64,000 nt of DNA from Meandrina meandrites (GCA_963693305.1 OY855908.1:21625493-21689492); one strand, 5' to 3'. Shown: positions 31,801 to 46,800, numbered from the stretch's first letter. Notes: generated by a model from the letters alone, not told the origin. A program made the numbers and translations.

Positions 31801-34800
31801 AGCGAACGAAATGTGAAGCAGCCCATAATACCATTCATTCTTCATTCCATATTTGGGAGTCAGACCCAGTCCTAAACAGTCGAAAATAAATGGTTTTCGA
31901 AGTTACCGAAGTTTGCAAAGGCACGTTACGTATTTATACGCTAAAATTATCTTGATTGTGGACAATTTTAGTATTTCTGTTTTGAAATGAAGCACTTATT
32001 GTTTTGAACGGGATATATCTTACGCCAGTGGAACAAAGTTATAAGGAGATGACAATGGAAAATAGATGCTTAGGCGCCCATCCGGGCTCCTTGAACAAAA
32101 ATTTAGTCGCCCGCACTCGTAACTTAGGCGCCCCAGGCTACCGGGCGCCCGTTAGGCAGCAGCCTTGGTTTACAATTGAGTGACGTGAGTGAGTGACTAT
32201 TCCCCTGGTGATTGGCTAAAATTATTATCTCATTTCCAGTTACACTGGAGTGAGTGAATCATTTGGATGCTATGCATATCCATGAGTAAAAAGTAGGGGT
32301 GCCATGTGGAAGCAAATATTTAGGAGCATCCATTAATGAGTGAGTGACTATACGCTAGTAAGTGATTCATTTACATCGAAAAAAAAATGACTAGTGGATG
32401 GGGTCATCATGAATTTTAAAAGTTATAGGAGTTGTTTTCAAGTTCTATCATCTCGCATTTGGGGTCCGTTGCATTTTTCAGATCACCTCCCTAGCAAGAT
32501 GTTTTGCATCTCATGCAATTTTTCATGTGTGCACACTTTCCTGGCGTGACAATCAATGAAATCAATAAACGATAACAATTGATGGCAAAAGATATCAATC
32601 GATAACAATCAATCGATTGATATCGGAAATCGATGACTAATCGATGGCCAAAAAATTTGTGTTTTTTAATTGCCATAGATTTTTATTGATTGTCATCAAT
32701 TGTTATTGATTTCCATATTTTTGGGCACCGGTTTTAATTTGGGGAGTTAAAAAAAGAAATGCTTTGACAGAAGAAATATGGTGACATATGTAATTAGTAT
32801 ACATAATTACATTGTAACAGTTGTTACAATCACAGGGCAGGGATCTAGACCCAATCTACCAGCTGCCAGACAAAATTGAAAATGCAATTAATGCTACTCT
32901 GAGCCTTAGCATCATTAACTCTTCGCATCATAAACTGGCCTTAGCTTCCTGTTTGGATACTACCAAAATAAACAGATACACTGAATAAATACCAAATATC
33001 AGCCTGATATCCGGGGGGAAATAACAAATAAGGACACTGGAATAATCTTGGGAAAAATTATGCATGTTACACTAAAATTTCATTTCTCAAAGGCCAGAGC
33101 GGTGCTACTTCCCTTTGAGGTGACCCAGCTGACCAGAGCAGTGCTATTTCCCTTTGGAGGTGACCCAATTGACCACGATCATCAATCACCTTCTGAGCGA
33201 CGAATCGCTTACCAATTTCAACATCAAAAGGGAATTCATGATACCCTTTTACTTCAACCTGGCTAATAGTCAGAATAGCTTGAGACATATTTCCCTTGCA
33301 AAAGCCGTAGCAATAGACCCAGGCAAAAGAACACAACCACATGCAGAACTAGCATGGGTCATATTGGAGGAATTATTGATAGATACCGGTAATTGACATT
33401 GATTGGTATCGATTGATTGATTGAATATCTGATGATCGATTGTAATTGATTGATCACGCCGGGACACTTTATATGTAGTTAAATTAGCAAAATGCAGGCT
33501 ATTTTTCAAAAATTAGCAATTTGTTTTTAACTATTCCAGCCAAGTGTAAATGTGGTCCATCAGTTAGTGTGATGTGTTGCTGTTTGACTGTTCCTCGTTT
33601 AGTATATATGATCATTAACTGGATTTCATTGCAATATACATTTTTCATGAGGCTTAATGGAATTTAGGCAAGATTTAAACCAAGCTAAGCCAATGCAGTG
33701 GATTCAACAATGTTAAATGCGGGGGAGTCCAATGACACTGCCATGTGCCATGTGCTTCTCTAGCTTCCTCGCTTTGTTTCCCCCCTCCCTCCGACAGTTT
33801 TTGGTAAGTATTGATCTACACACTGGTTCCTCAGTGTTTTGTTGACACGTGCCTGAAGGTGGGCTGTGGCTCAGTTGCCATGGTAACCTTTGCTGTTGAG
33901 GAGATTGCTACCCTCCTCTCTTGCTACCTTCAAGGCACCTATCCTCTGATACTTCAATTGACTTAGTATTTTAATTGCATTTTAGTCATGCACTTAATAC
34001 TTTACCACATGTACATTGTCAGTGTTAGTTTTTCCCAAAGAGAAATTCAAAAACTTTGATTATGTACACTATCCACAAAAGTGAAGTATTTTTTTTTTAG
34101 TTTAGAACAGGTCAACTAACAACTAAGCCAGTGATACATGTACACTAGGTATTTGTGCTGGTCTATAATGCCCATTGATGTTATTTTTCTTTTATGTAGC
34201 TGGTATTATACAGCTGTATTTTTAGCTCAAAACTAACTTAAAAACTATAAAATTAGACACATGTACAGCTGTATCCTTCACTGTTATAGGTATGTTATTA
34301 ATACTCTCTATACTGATTGTATTTATCAGGAGAGAGAAGAAAGTGACATGCTGACCTTAACTGGATCCTATGGAGATCCTTACGGTGAGTTGTGTCAAAA
34401 CATTTTAAAATATACATGTACATAGTGTTTTAACAGAAAAAAATTGAGTTGCAAAATTGAAATGTGTATAAATGTTAGCTCTTGTTGCATCTGGTCTTCA
34501 TGCAGCATTATAGCAATAAACTACATGTACATGCATGTGCATTATAATTTATTTGTGAATTTAATTTTAATCCAGGCACTATAATAGCGCTACAGAACTG
34601 ATATATTTTTTTCCTCAAAGTGCCCATGAAATGAAATTTTCGACTCTGTTTTTATTCTAGACCTGCAAAACGTAGCAGCAGTTCAGGGCTAGAAAGTATT
34701 TTTTTTTTCAAGATCCAAAGTAATCCCAAAATCACCTTTCATTTTCCTGGGACTGGTGCCAAATTAAACCCTTGTGACGTCACAAGTTGTGTAGAACCTT

Positions 34801-37800
34801 TTGCTTCCCGCAGTTTGCCCTGTTTCTACTATTAGCATGTGTCAAATTACTGAAAATTTATGATATCTTCTTCTCTCAAAACTCTGCTGCAAAAAATTAG
34901 AGACGCTTTCTGCTTTCTGTGATTCAGGGTCCAGATTTCATTTGAATGAAATTAAGCACCAAATCCAAAATAAATTAAATTGCAGCCAAACCTCCTCTTG
35001 CTGCAGCCTCTATTCAAATGTTACAAGCCTAATTTTGGGAAACATTCTGGCTCAATAACCTGCAATGTTTTGTGCTTGGAAAAACTGGGTACCGGTAGCG
35101 AAAGCTTTCGCTTATTTGAGGGCAGCACTCTTTAATAAATCATAACATTTGTAAATGATAACAAGAAAGAGAGAACAATGAGATAGAGGCAGTTGGAACT
35201 GGAAAATATTGTAATCCAAGAATTTAAATTTCTGAGGCTGGATAAGCACTGTTTAGATTAAACTATACTGCCAGTACTTGTTTTTGAGTTATTTTTTCCA
35301 AAAATAACTCTTTAGTTGGCGTGATGGACCGTGTAGTCAGTCAGTCAGTCAGTGAAGTATGTTTGTCTGTCACACCACTCAGGTTTGAGGTACTATCAGA
35401 ACCAATGAAATTGCAGTTTATAAAGGGGAAGTAATCTGACACAGTTGTAAGCGAGCGATTTCATTCGAAGATTTTAGATTTGTAGGTGGCGGAATCGGTG
35501 AGTTGTGAATTAACCCCGGATTTAAAACGCTTGCCTGCTTACAACACACATGCCGCCAGCAAAAGGCCTAGAACACTAAAATGTTATTCAAACAGTCATT
35601 CGTTTAGGACGGGCTAGTTTCGCTGACCGCAGTAGAAATTGCATAAAGCATTTGCAAAAAGCAGATTTGAAGAACAATGTTCTCATTGTGATGTTAATAT
35701 AACTGTGTTTACATAGAGTCATAAAAATGGCAAGGAATTTTCTTCAGAGTGTGTTGTGGCCTCTTGTTAACTGCGCGGCCATGGGCCGAGCGCGGTTCTT
35801 GCTTTACACAGGATTTTTTTTTTTCTATTTTTTTTGTCGGTGACCAGACCCAAACCTCAGCTCGGCCAAATCGTGATGGTGACTTTTAATCACGCAACCT
35901 GTGATGTTTATTCACCAAAAGCTGTTAAAACATTAATGTATGGAAAATGTTATGGATATTGTTTTCTTTATTGTGTATAAAGTATTTTTCTTTTGGTTTT
36001 ATCGAAGCGTTGGACTCGAAGCTAACATTAAATACACTAAAAAAGGTATTACGTAAGCCATGGAATGCGCTGATGTTGCAGGTTTCACTTTCGTTACGTG
36101 ACAAATAACATTTATATCGGCAGAAGCGATGGTCATAAATTTATTTGCACTTCTGCAAGTATTTCCTATGGGTTTAGGTAATTGAAGTGAATTCTTTGGT
36201 TGTTTCATCGAAACGAGTTCAGAGATTTGAAGGAAAATGAAATATTTGCGAAGGTAAACAATTGAGCGTGCCTGAACGTGCAGGGGTTACGTCATTAGTA
36301 GGGAAAAAACCAACAAGCTTAACACAGCCGGGGATAACGTAAACTTCGGATTGTGTGACTCGCGTGATTACTTTGCTAGTCCTTCACTCATAGTACAAAC
36401 AAATTGAAACAAGAATGTACGGAAAATGTTGCGGATATATTGTGTTTATTTTGTGTAAAGTGTATTTTTTTTGGGTTTTATCGAAGCGTTGGATTCGAAG
36501 CGAGTCAAGCCTAAAAGACAGGACAACTCGGATTAATATTAATCTGTGGATTATAATAATAACAGATTATAATAGGCTTATTATAATCCGGTAATAGATT
36601 ATTATAATCCGGTAATAGATTAAGGCTCTGCAAAAAATTGGAAGGATTAGATTATTATTAATAATATAATCCAGATTAATATTAATCTCTATTATAATCG
36701 AGATAAAATTCCCGTGAATGTTTGGAGATACTGATACATGTATACAGCTCCCAGGGCTCGACACTAACGGTAGCCAACTAGCCACAGACTAGTAGAAATT
36801 CAGTTTTGGCTAGTGGGTTTTCGATTTCCACTAGCCACTTTGGCTAGTAAACAAAATGAAATTGGCCGAACTAGTTTCTGTCATTCACAAGGAAGCCATA
36901 CGCAAACAATTTTCTCGGAATTTCTTTCTTGTTGACATACCATATTACTGGGCATTGCTGTTCAGCGCGTATGCAAATTTAAGACTGTTTACTTTTCGTT
37001 GCGTGGCATTTGACAAACAAGACAGTATTTTCTGAAAGCACACATCGATGATCCTTTTTTGTTTCGAAATTAGTAGAACAAAACACGAGCTTCTCCTGAT
37101 TAAATCATGCGCAAAATCGTGCGGAACTATAAAGGGATAACATTTCATTTTGAGTAACAACACATCGGTGATTTGTCATCATATGCATACTGACAAAGCT
37201 TACCACTACAAAAATAATTAGAGAAAGATTTATATCCTTCCAAATTTAAATCAGCCGTTTTTAGCATTTGAATTTCGCCAACAACAGTTTGCAGTATTGT
37301 TCAGATAGTTGTTTTGCTTTTGAAATGTTTCGACCCCGGCGCCTGTTTGTAAAGAAGACCTGACAGTGTTAACAATGACATCTCGGTGTCTCGATATTTT
37401 TCCAAAGAAGTCTAACAGAAAAACAGAGTCCTGAAAGTCTTAACGGGAAAATCTCTGGATTTTCCTTTGTGAGCTGTCGGCCTGAGAGATTTGATGTAAG
37501 GAAAACACAAGCCCATTGAACAAAATTAAAACCAGCGCAATTCATTTAGATGATAAATTCGTTCGCTGCGTTTAAACCAGTCAAGCGTGACACAAGCTGT
37601 GCCGACTGTGTCAAGCGGTTTGAGACGTGAATATTGTTGCTTTTTCTTAAAATTCTATAGTCCCGGGCATAATGGATATAAGACGATATTTAACTGGAGA
37701 CATCACCGCGTGGCTAGTAAAAAAATTTTTTGGCTAGTAACAGCTAAGTTGTCACTAGCCACTAGGCTAGTAAGTTGAAAAGTTAGTGTCGAGCCCTGGC

Positions 37801-40800
37801 TCCAATGACAGACACACTGCAGACATAACACAGTACTGACGGGACATAACACTGACCACATCAGTCACATGACGATCACTTGCATATGCTAGAGCTAGTA
37901 GATACCAGGATGTTGACCCTAGAAGTAAATAAATAGGAGCAAGCACCTCTTTGATCTTTAAATAATGCCAATCTTCGGAAGCTTTGGACAAAGATTACCC
38001 TAGATAGGAATAATATAAATATTTTGTACGACTTTTATAGCAATCCTATGTAGGATTAATATATATCAGGATTAATATTAATATTTAAGTAGGATTAATA
38101 TTAATATTAATCAGATAAATATTAATCTTACATAAGATTAATATTAATTCTAATAGATTAAGGCACAGCTCAAACCTCAGTAATAGATTATAATAATCTA
38201 TTACTGGATTATAATAATCCATTACTGGATTATAATAATCATTAAGATTAATATTAATGCGATTAATATTAATCCGAGTTGTCCTGAAAAGAGTAGATCC
38301 AGATACATTCAAAAGACTCTCATTGAAGTTATTTAATATTCCTGGAGTACACAGCTACTCAAGGAAGATTCCATAGCCGAAATAAATTGTCAGCTCAAAT
38401 CGCAAAAATGTCACTGACAAAATCTTGTACTTCACCCTGGGCAGAAAAAAAAAACCCTGAGCCCATGATCCAATAGAAAAACCATTACCTGCAGCGCCGT
38501 ACCTGCAAACCATGCTGCTAGCATCGATGACCATGAAAAATGAAATGCATGGTTTTCCTATTTCTTCTGAATGAAGTAATACCTGTAAACATCTAATTAA
38601 AATTGTGGGTAAGACTGAAGTATTTTCCATTTCAATGTTAATTTGAGGTGCTAAATTTTGGGTGCGGCTTATCTGAGGGTGTTTGCTATATTAACAATTA
38701 CAGCATGTTTATATCTTTAATTAATACAGTCATCTCCTTCACTCATTTATTAATTAATTGGTTTATGAATCCATTTAAAATGGTTTTGCTGTTAAAATAA
38801 AATCAACTGCGATCAATAGTGGCAACAGAATAAGAATGTGCTGTGACAATTTGATAATTAAATTAGTTCTTATTTTTCAGTTTCATACATGTATAATTAG
38901 GTGCAAAATTAGGGGCAAATTTCCTAGGAACTAGTGGGCAAATTACCGGTACCAGCTGTAATGGACTTTGAAAAACCTTCTTGGGAGATCCATGGTTTCA
39001 GTTTCGATTGGTTTGTTACTTTAAAGAAATGGCTTGTTACCAGAGAAAAACAAAAGGTATCATGTTACATACGCTTCCGTATCATGTCAGTGTTTTTCAT
39101 GTACCGGGAAAAGGAAAAACACATTCAAACAAATAAAAACTACGCTTCTGAGTAAATAATTGTCGCAGTGTGGCGCTTTATCAACACCCACAAAATTACA
39201 TGTTTGTCGCAGTTTAGAATAGAGTAGAAATTAGATAATTGCTTCTTTCGGGCACGCCAGGTGTTAATCTTTTGCATTGATGAATATTTTACAAAAACGA
39301 AAAGATTGCAAAACATAGTTTACATGTTTGGTCAGGAATTTTTGAGAGTTTGTGACCAGAAAACTTCCCAAATATTGTTGGAGATGCCATGCATGGTGCC
39401 CACTGAAAATTTTATTAGTCGTTTAGGCATCTTAATCATTACTGTTAATGTTTCACACATTTTCACACGTTATAGTATTGTAGTATTACTCACTTACAAT
39501 GCAATTAAATCCAATACAGACGGTGAAGAGAATGAAGAAACTCCAAAAACGGTAAGTCTTTTTATGAATGTGTTTGTTCCCCAAGCTCTTGACAAAAGCA
39601 CAAATTAAAGAAGAATGAACATGAACTCAATCTTTTCATTGCTTTCTTTAGTTTCACCTCCTACAATAAGGGCTAAATCTGTAAGTTCTCTTTTAGACTA
39701 CGACTGTTTTGTCGTAGTATGAGCAGCAGTATAAGCAGAAACAATGGAAAATTTGGATAAGAATATGTGGCAATTGAAACAAACATGATATTATTGTTCA
39801 TTGAACCTGCAATTCAATTAAGGTCATTCCTGAGTTTTGCATTTGTGCATCCTTACTGCGTATAACTTCATGTGTGATTAGCGTGACTGTGGACATAAAA
39901 TGAGGTGACTGACGAAGACAAATGTACAAATGTATGTTGCTAAATTTCTGACAGCGTTATGTAGCCTTGACAAAACGCTGACATGGGACATTTTAAAATT
40001 CCGACAAGTGACCTGGGACACCCCTTGGCAGGGCCTCTAAAATACTGAAGTTGATATTGAAGTTCGCAATACTTTCCAAGCCAAACCAATGTAATAAAAG
40101 TGTTAATAATCATAATAAAAATACTAGCAAGCTCTAGGTGAAAATTTTTTACTTCCAAATTCCTATTTATAAGGAAAAGATGGACGAACAGTTGTACGGA
40201 ATCTCTCTGTTTTTTGGCATGCATTCTTCACCGTATTTAATTTTCTGATCAAAAAGTCGTTGGGACTGCATGCTCTTTAAAGTCAAATCTTCAAAACTTG
40301 AAGACAGAACCCAGAAACCTCCTTACTGACAGACTTTGTTTAATACGGTTTTCAGTGAAATGAGCCGCATAAATGCATGAGTGCTCTGTAGCTTTTTATT
40401 TTTACACCCAGTGTGCACGTAATCTTTTCTTGATTTGGCGTAGGATTTTGTAGTGTGTGCAATGTGATGATGAAAGGATTGGAGAAGTGAGAGCATACAG
40501 TGCTTTACTGAAAACAAAAGTAAGATGTAATGGGAAAACAATGACCAATTAATAGTCACAAATGAAATTTCCTTAATTACATCGATTGCCATCGATTGCT
40601 ATCAATTGTCATTGATATCTTGCAACATCAAGGATTCTGACACTATTAAAGCTCTTTTAAAAGTAAACTTAATAAGTCATTTTATTTTACTAGACTTTTA
40701 AATGTTTTTGATGGTGACAATTTTCGTTCTTTTAAATTAATTTGTCCTAAGTGTCGCAGTGTTAATATTTTCTCTGTCTGTACTTGTTAAGTTGATTAGT

Positions 40801-43800
40801 ATATTTTAGATTGTATTTGTGTTATTTGGTTTATTTGATTTGTAGTTTAGTCGGGTCAGGGAAGGGTTTTTTCGGGATATTTTTTAGGGGGCTGGGTGTG
40901 GGTGTATTAACCAAGTAGGGGACTTATGTCCTATTGCTAAGCACCTGTACTTGTACGAATCCATAAATAAATAAATATTAAATAAATAAATATGTGGGCA
41001 TCCCCAAGATATCCGGATATAGATTTATGCAATCCTGCCGGAATCCTAAAAATGACTGATCGCGAGCGCACGATGGCGGAAGAAAGGCTACCATGCCTGC
41101 CACTGTAGCCTAGAAGATTGTGAGGCCTTTGTGGCTAGAAGAAAAGGTGGAGAGCATGGAAACGCTTTTAAAGTTGTCAATCAGTGTGGCCAATAGGCCA
41201 TCTGCAAGCTGAGCTGGTTTCTCCTCTCTGGCCTTTAAATGCAGAGATTGATGTGTTAACCTTGCCTCTTTCTCAAGAACTTTGTTTTTGCTGCATGACA
41301 GACAGCAATAAATCATGAGAATGAATAAAATACTGTGACCTCTCATGCAAAAACGTGCCTTATGGTATCCGTTCTAATGAAAATGACAGTCACTGTATCG
41401 TCTTGAAAATAATTACGGCAACAAAAGAGAAAAAAGAGACCATGCTCTCCTAGCCAAGACAATCTTGGCAAAAAAGGAAAAAACTATCAGCATGATACTT
41501 GCTAAGTTACAGATCTAGCCCGATACTCAACTAAATACTAGATCACATAAAGAGAAATATTAAAGATAGCGTAAACATAGCAATGACAGCCTAAGAATCT
41601 GTTCAGTTCTTTTTAACAACGTAGAACATTCTTCTGCAGGCAGGAGTGATAGCAGAATGGGGAGAGGTCAACCGCAAATTGAGACATCACGGCTATCAAC
41701 CAATTATGGTGTTACCTTCTAGCCGACTACAACAGATTCCTGTAGGTTAGTTAAGTCTGAAATAAAGAGCTATGATTTAGTTATTTCTGTATATACTATC
41801 TTTTGTTTTCGTACATTTCACACTTGTTTTTTCTATATCCGTTAACTAATAAAAGGCATACATGTAGTTATGTACCAGTAATTAAGCAATAAGTATATAG
41901 ATAAAATGTTTTTACAACTTGAAACATCAAGGGACCGCAAACAACAATGCTGCTAATGTAGGATCCACCAAAGATTATTGCAATTTATTTGCACTGGCCT
42001 TTGAGCGGGCTTAATTTCGATTTGCTACACCGCCCTGATGAGTCCCACAAAGGACTAAACAGCTGTCCACAATTGCAACCCTGTCCCTGCTTTATCGGTT
42101 CTGATCGTGTTGGTGTCTTGCAAAGTTCCTTTTTCACGTAGTATCAGCCTTTGTTACAGTTACAGGCTGTCCCGAGTGACAAACTCTTATACATTGTCAA
42201 CCCCGCTTTATGGACACTATTTATCTGTACGCTGTGAATTTTCATTGTCACGACTATTTGCTAACTTGAAGACATTGGAACCTGGTCAAATAATGGCAGA
42301 ATTCAAAGAGTTAAAACCATATTATTACAAAGAGAAGTTTAATAGCGTGACTTCTGGTGTTTGACCCTTTCACTTTCTTGCCTTTTGCTGCAGCTATCGC
42401 TTGTGTCGCAGGCTAAAGGCTTCCGTGCAAAGTAAAGTTACCGACTTTCAGTTACAAAGGAACCTTAATTGAAAACGTTCTGTTGCTGTTGAAATGTGTT
42501 TTATTTCTTGTTTATAGTAAAGTTCAAATAATTCCACTGTTGAGTTTATTAAAGTTTAGTTTGAGTGTATCGTAGATCGTAAGGTTTCGTAAAAAAATTT
42601 TAGTCAGAGTTCACAGTTTGCATTTGTTACAGTTACAGTACAATTAAACAACGTTTTGTTGCTGTAAAAACATTTGCCTTTGTCTTTGTGTCGAGAAAAC
42701 ATGTATCCGTGACTTTTTTCCGGGGTTCCACTTAATACTGACACCCCGTTAATACTGACAATTTGGCCTGTCCCCTTGGTGTCCGTATTAACGGGGTTCC
42801 ACTGTAATTATAATATTATTTTATAAATATTATAAAAATTATTGTTTTAACTCTATTAATGTGTCTTATTCTCTAGCCTACATACATGTAGTCGTAAACT
42901 TCTTGGGGACACATAACTACATATACCTATATATTTAGGTTATTGTTCTTTATACTAAAATTAAAATGTATTAATACATCCAAGATATAAATCAATAATT
43001 GCACCACTAGAATACATTTAATAAAAATAATGTCAAGGGTCAATGTTGTTTCAAATGTCAATCAGCCAGAATTCAGATAGCAATTCTTGCAGTCCTCTGT
43101 TCTGTGAGTATATGTTGGGGGTTTCATGAATTGATTCTGCCTCGTTAAGTTCTCTACCCAATTTAGACTAAATCACAGCAAGGCTGTGCTCTAAGAAAAA
43201 TTACAAGGAGCCCAAAGGTTCCCAACTATGAGATCCAGGGTGCCCAGCATAAAGCGTATATGAAAGATAAGATTATCTGGTCACCCAAAGGCAAAAGTTA
43301 GTCGCCTGAGGCACCCGGGCACCCTTAGAGCACAGCCCTGCATGGGCCTTAATATCTTAGCTAGGCTATGTTTCCCATCGGTGGTAGTAGTGAAACATGG
43401 AATAACAATGTCACCAGAATTACTGAGTCTGTAGCAAAATTTATCTTGTTTTAAAAGGTCTGATAATGGAGGACATAATAACATTTATATAATTATGTTG
43501 TACTTTGCCTGATGAGCTCAAAGACTCAAAAATACACAATTGCATGTTTGCATGGTTTCTATAAAGAAGTACAAAGAATTCATGCTAAGAAATACTTGCC
43601 AGAAAACGCTGGTATACAAGGTGGGCAAGAAATACTTACGAAACACGCTGAACCTGTTTAAACTTTGATACACAATTAAAAAGCTTTCCACTGACATAGT
43701 CGCCCCCTGAACATGGCGGCAATCTCACTTCATATGTTTCCACCGCACAGCGCAGGCTTGAGCACTAACGTAGAGCTTGAAACTGCTTTACGATACACTG

Positions 43801-46800
43801 ACAAGACTTGAGCTTACAGGGTGTGGTGCTTGTTTCACCATGCTGTGTGTTTTCATAAACAGTAACAGCATGTATACTGACTGACGCAGTAGGGGAGGTC
43901 AAGATTGAAGACCTGAAGCTCCATGCAGTGTAGTATGATGGAGATGTCGGCACACTGATTGGTGGTATGACCCCCTCTGAGACAACTGAAGCACAACTGC
44001 TTGAATTCAACTGCGGACATTCTGTCTTCGATAGAAAGTTACATTTAAATGTGTTGTGTGTACATGTAGACCCACAGAAGTAACATGAAACCTTCTTTCA
44101 CCCCTTAAATTGTTTAAACTTCTTAGGATTGGACTGATCAGGATGGGTTTCTGTTGCAGGAAGTGCAGTGGCATTGACCTCTAGTTTTGCCTACTTTTCT
44201 TAAACTGTTATTGGCTGCCATTTTGAATTAATTAAATATACCTGAACTGATAGTTTTGATGAATTTGGAAAAATTTTGTCAAACTGCCAAGCTTCAAAAC
44301 TCAGATCACAGATTTATCGAATGTGATGAATACAGTCGAAGCTCTCGTAAGTGGACAGCTCTACTTACGGCCGCCTTGTTTGAAACCCCGTTTTAACCCC
44401 ATATAAAATCTTTATTTTTACATTCTCGTAAGTGGACATTCCCATGAGCGGCCGGGGACACTTTCAGAGATTACGACTTAGACCTTAGACTTTTACCGGC
44501 CTCTAGTAGCTGCTTATGAGAACCATTCTTGTAAGCGGCCAGCTCCAGTTACAGACACTTTTTTCGCATCCCGAAGGTGTCCGCTTATGAGAGCTTCGAC
44601 TGTATAGCGAATTTTGTCAAATATGTCAAACTGCCAATGTTATGCAGGCTACCTCAACTTATGCAAGCACGCCATGTGGTTTTGACAAAAGTGGCGAATT
44701 TGGCGAAATTGTGCCTTGTTCCTAGACATGAGTTGAGATTAAACATTGCACAACGAATTGAATATTGTGATTGTGGAAAATTAAAAAAAAGTGAGACGCA
44801 TGAATGCCTGGCTAAACAGCTAGGAAAACTACATAGATGTACATGTATCCCTCATTCTTAGACATGAAAATTTCCAATAAAATTACCGGTACTTGAATTT
44901 GGGTTAAATTTTAATATTGTTAAAAATAGGTCTGCAATGCATACATGTACATTATGAGGCCATTTGTAGTACTTAATTGAAGGAAAAACTGGATATTTTG
45001 CTCACTCCCCCAGATGAAAAGTATGGAGTGACAATATCTCTCCAAAGATGAACTCTTTTCATATTGAAATTCTCATAAATTGCCTCTATTGACATTGCAC
45101 GAATGGTTACCAGTAAAAATGTGTGCCTGGAAAGTAAGTGAAAATGTTAGAGTAAACTATATGTTATTTCTCAATTTGTTGAAATTTACTTCTAGCCAAC
45201 CAGTTAGAATTTACCTTGGGAGGGGGGGGGGCAATCCAAGCCAGTTTCTACAGGCATTGAAAAACATGTACCTTTGCTAAAAAACAGAGGTGTAATACAG
45301 AAAAAGGAAGATGTACAAATACCGATTAAAAAGGCAAGCCTGGCCTTGAGGCAAAGGAGACAAAACAAGAAGTCACTTTGTTCAAATGTTGATGGATGCA
45401 TTGTGGTTCAGTCTCTCTCATACCAGTCCCTCACTACGTACACTGAAGAGGAAATAGGATAACAAGTATATTGACTGGGCTTTAGGCAAATCAAATCAGC
45501 CTGTCTTTGCATATTATTGTTATTGTCTCAAAAGCTGATGATCCCTCAGTTCCATGCTAAGAGAAGCAAACTACAACTGCCGCCTGTTTTATGACCTTGA
45601 AATTTGGCGTAGAAATTTTCGTAGAGCTCTAGGTTCGTTCTCTAACCACTCTGCAGTGAAATGAGAGCAAACCATTTTCACACTAATTATCATAAACGCA
45701 GACAAGATTTAGGACTTGGCATCTCGTTTATTGATAGCTAGACAAGGGGTGCTTTCCATTTGTCGAAAGGAAGCGGTTAGGATAAACATTGAATAATGGT
45801 AAGGGATTTTCCAAAATCAGCAAACCAACCGAACGAGATGGCGCTTATGAAAATGGGTTTCCTATTATTGTTTTCCATTGATGAGAGACTAACACTGGGA
45901 AATCGTGCAGATGGTAAGAAAATTTCCAATGTTCTGTTCTGAACAGAAAAAGAGGACTACCTCTGGAGGTAGTCCACAATTTTCGGACGGATTTTCTGGA
46001 AAATTACAGTTCCATTTGACTTTCAACCGAAATTTCCGAATGTTTTGGCTAAAATTAATGGTAAGCACCCAATAAGTACACGGGCAATGTTCAAGAATAG
46101 CCATTAACAAATAACAAGGACCAACTATCCAAAGCTATCCCTAGTATAATTTACATTTCACATGAATACAAAATTAACAACAGACCCACTGAAAACTGTT
46201 CCAAAGCAATTAACTAAATTAACTGTTTATGCCCGCTTACAGCCAACATTAACCTTCATGTATAATGTATTTGATACAGACAATAATGAAATTAAAGAAA
46301 ATTTACAGAAACATAGCGAGAGATGCCATCGAGTGACCTTGAACCCAAATACTCATGCTCACTTCCAAAATAATAACTCCCATAGTAAATACCCACACAT
46401 CCGTACAAGCACTCAAACAAGCGTGTGTTCCTTAACGCGAGAAAATACATTTGTTCTCTAATCGCTCTGCAGTGAAACAAGAACAAATCATTTTCACACT
46501 AAATATCATAAACGCAGACAAGAATAGGTCTAGGCATCTTGTTTATTGATAGCTTGACTATTAATGGCATAAATTGAAATAACAAAAGAGAAAGAAGAAA
46601 ACGAAAAAACTAAAGTTCAAACTTTGAGAAACTGTAAGCAATGCTTCAAAGTTATCCTTAACATAGCCATCCATAGCTTTGTCTGATCACTAGCGACCGT
46701 GGCGCTTAAATAATCTGTCATTAACACCTGCGTTAGCAGCAGCAGTGGCGCCCCCTGCTCTAAGACTGTGGACACCAAATTATTTTGTAGGAAAACCTAA

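Larger units (their letters stand above)
25812..34329 (+). other. CEP70 intron 1 (8.5 kb)
   Basis: Starts GTAAGT and ends TTTATCAG. Holds five annotated elements (26651, 29424 with 29989 inside, 30588, 32540) and a poly-G tract. Remaining pieces 25812-26640, 27233-28490, 28626-29423, 32176-32532 and 33771-34329 show no gene. A GCAACATGTTG-type palindromic stretch is at 26305-26395. Short frames here are chance. Confidence 0.7.
34385..39519 (+). other. CEP70 intron 2 (5.1 kb)
   Basis: GTGAGT...CCAATACAG. Holds a (CAGT)n microsatellite, a ~90-bp direct repeat pair and the nested pair of elements at 36519. 34385-35330 and 38293-39519 show no gene; AAAGTGCCCATGAAATG at 34617 resembles the end of the 22280 family. 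38500-38580 resembles the interior of the MITE at 63224. Confidence 0.65.

Noticed and set aside
35335..35354. CRISPR-like or regulatory array
   Set aside because: It is a plain 4-bp microsatellite.
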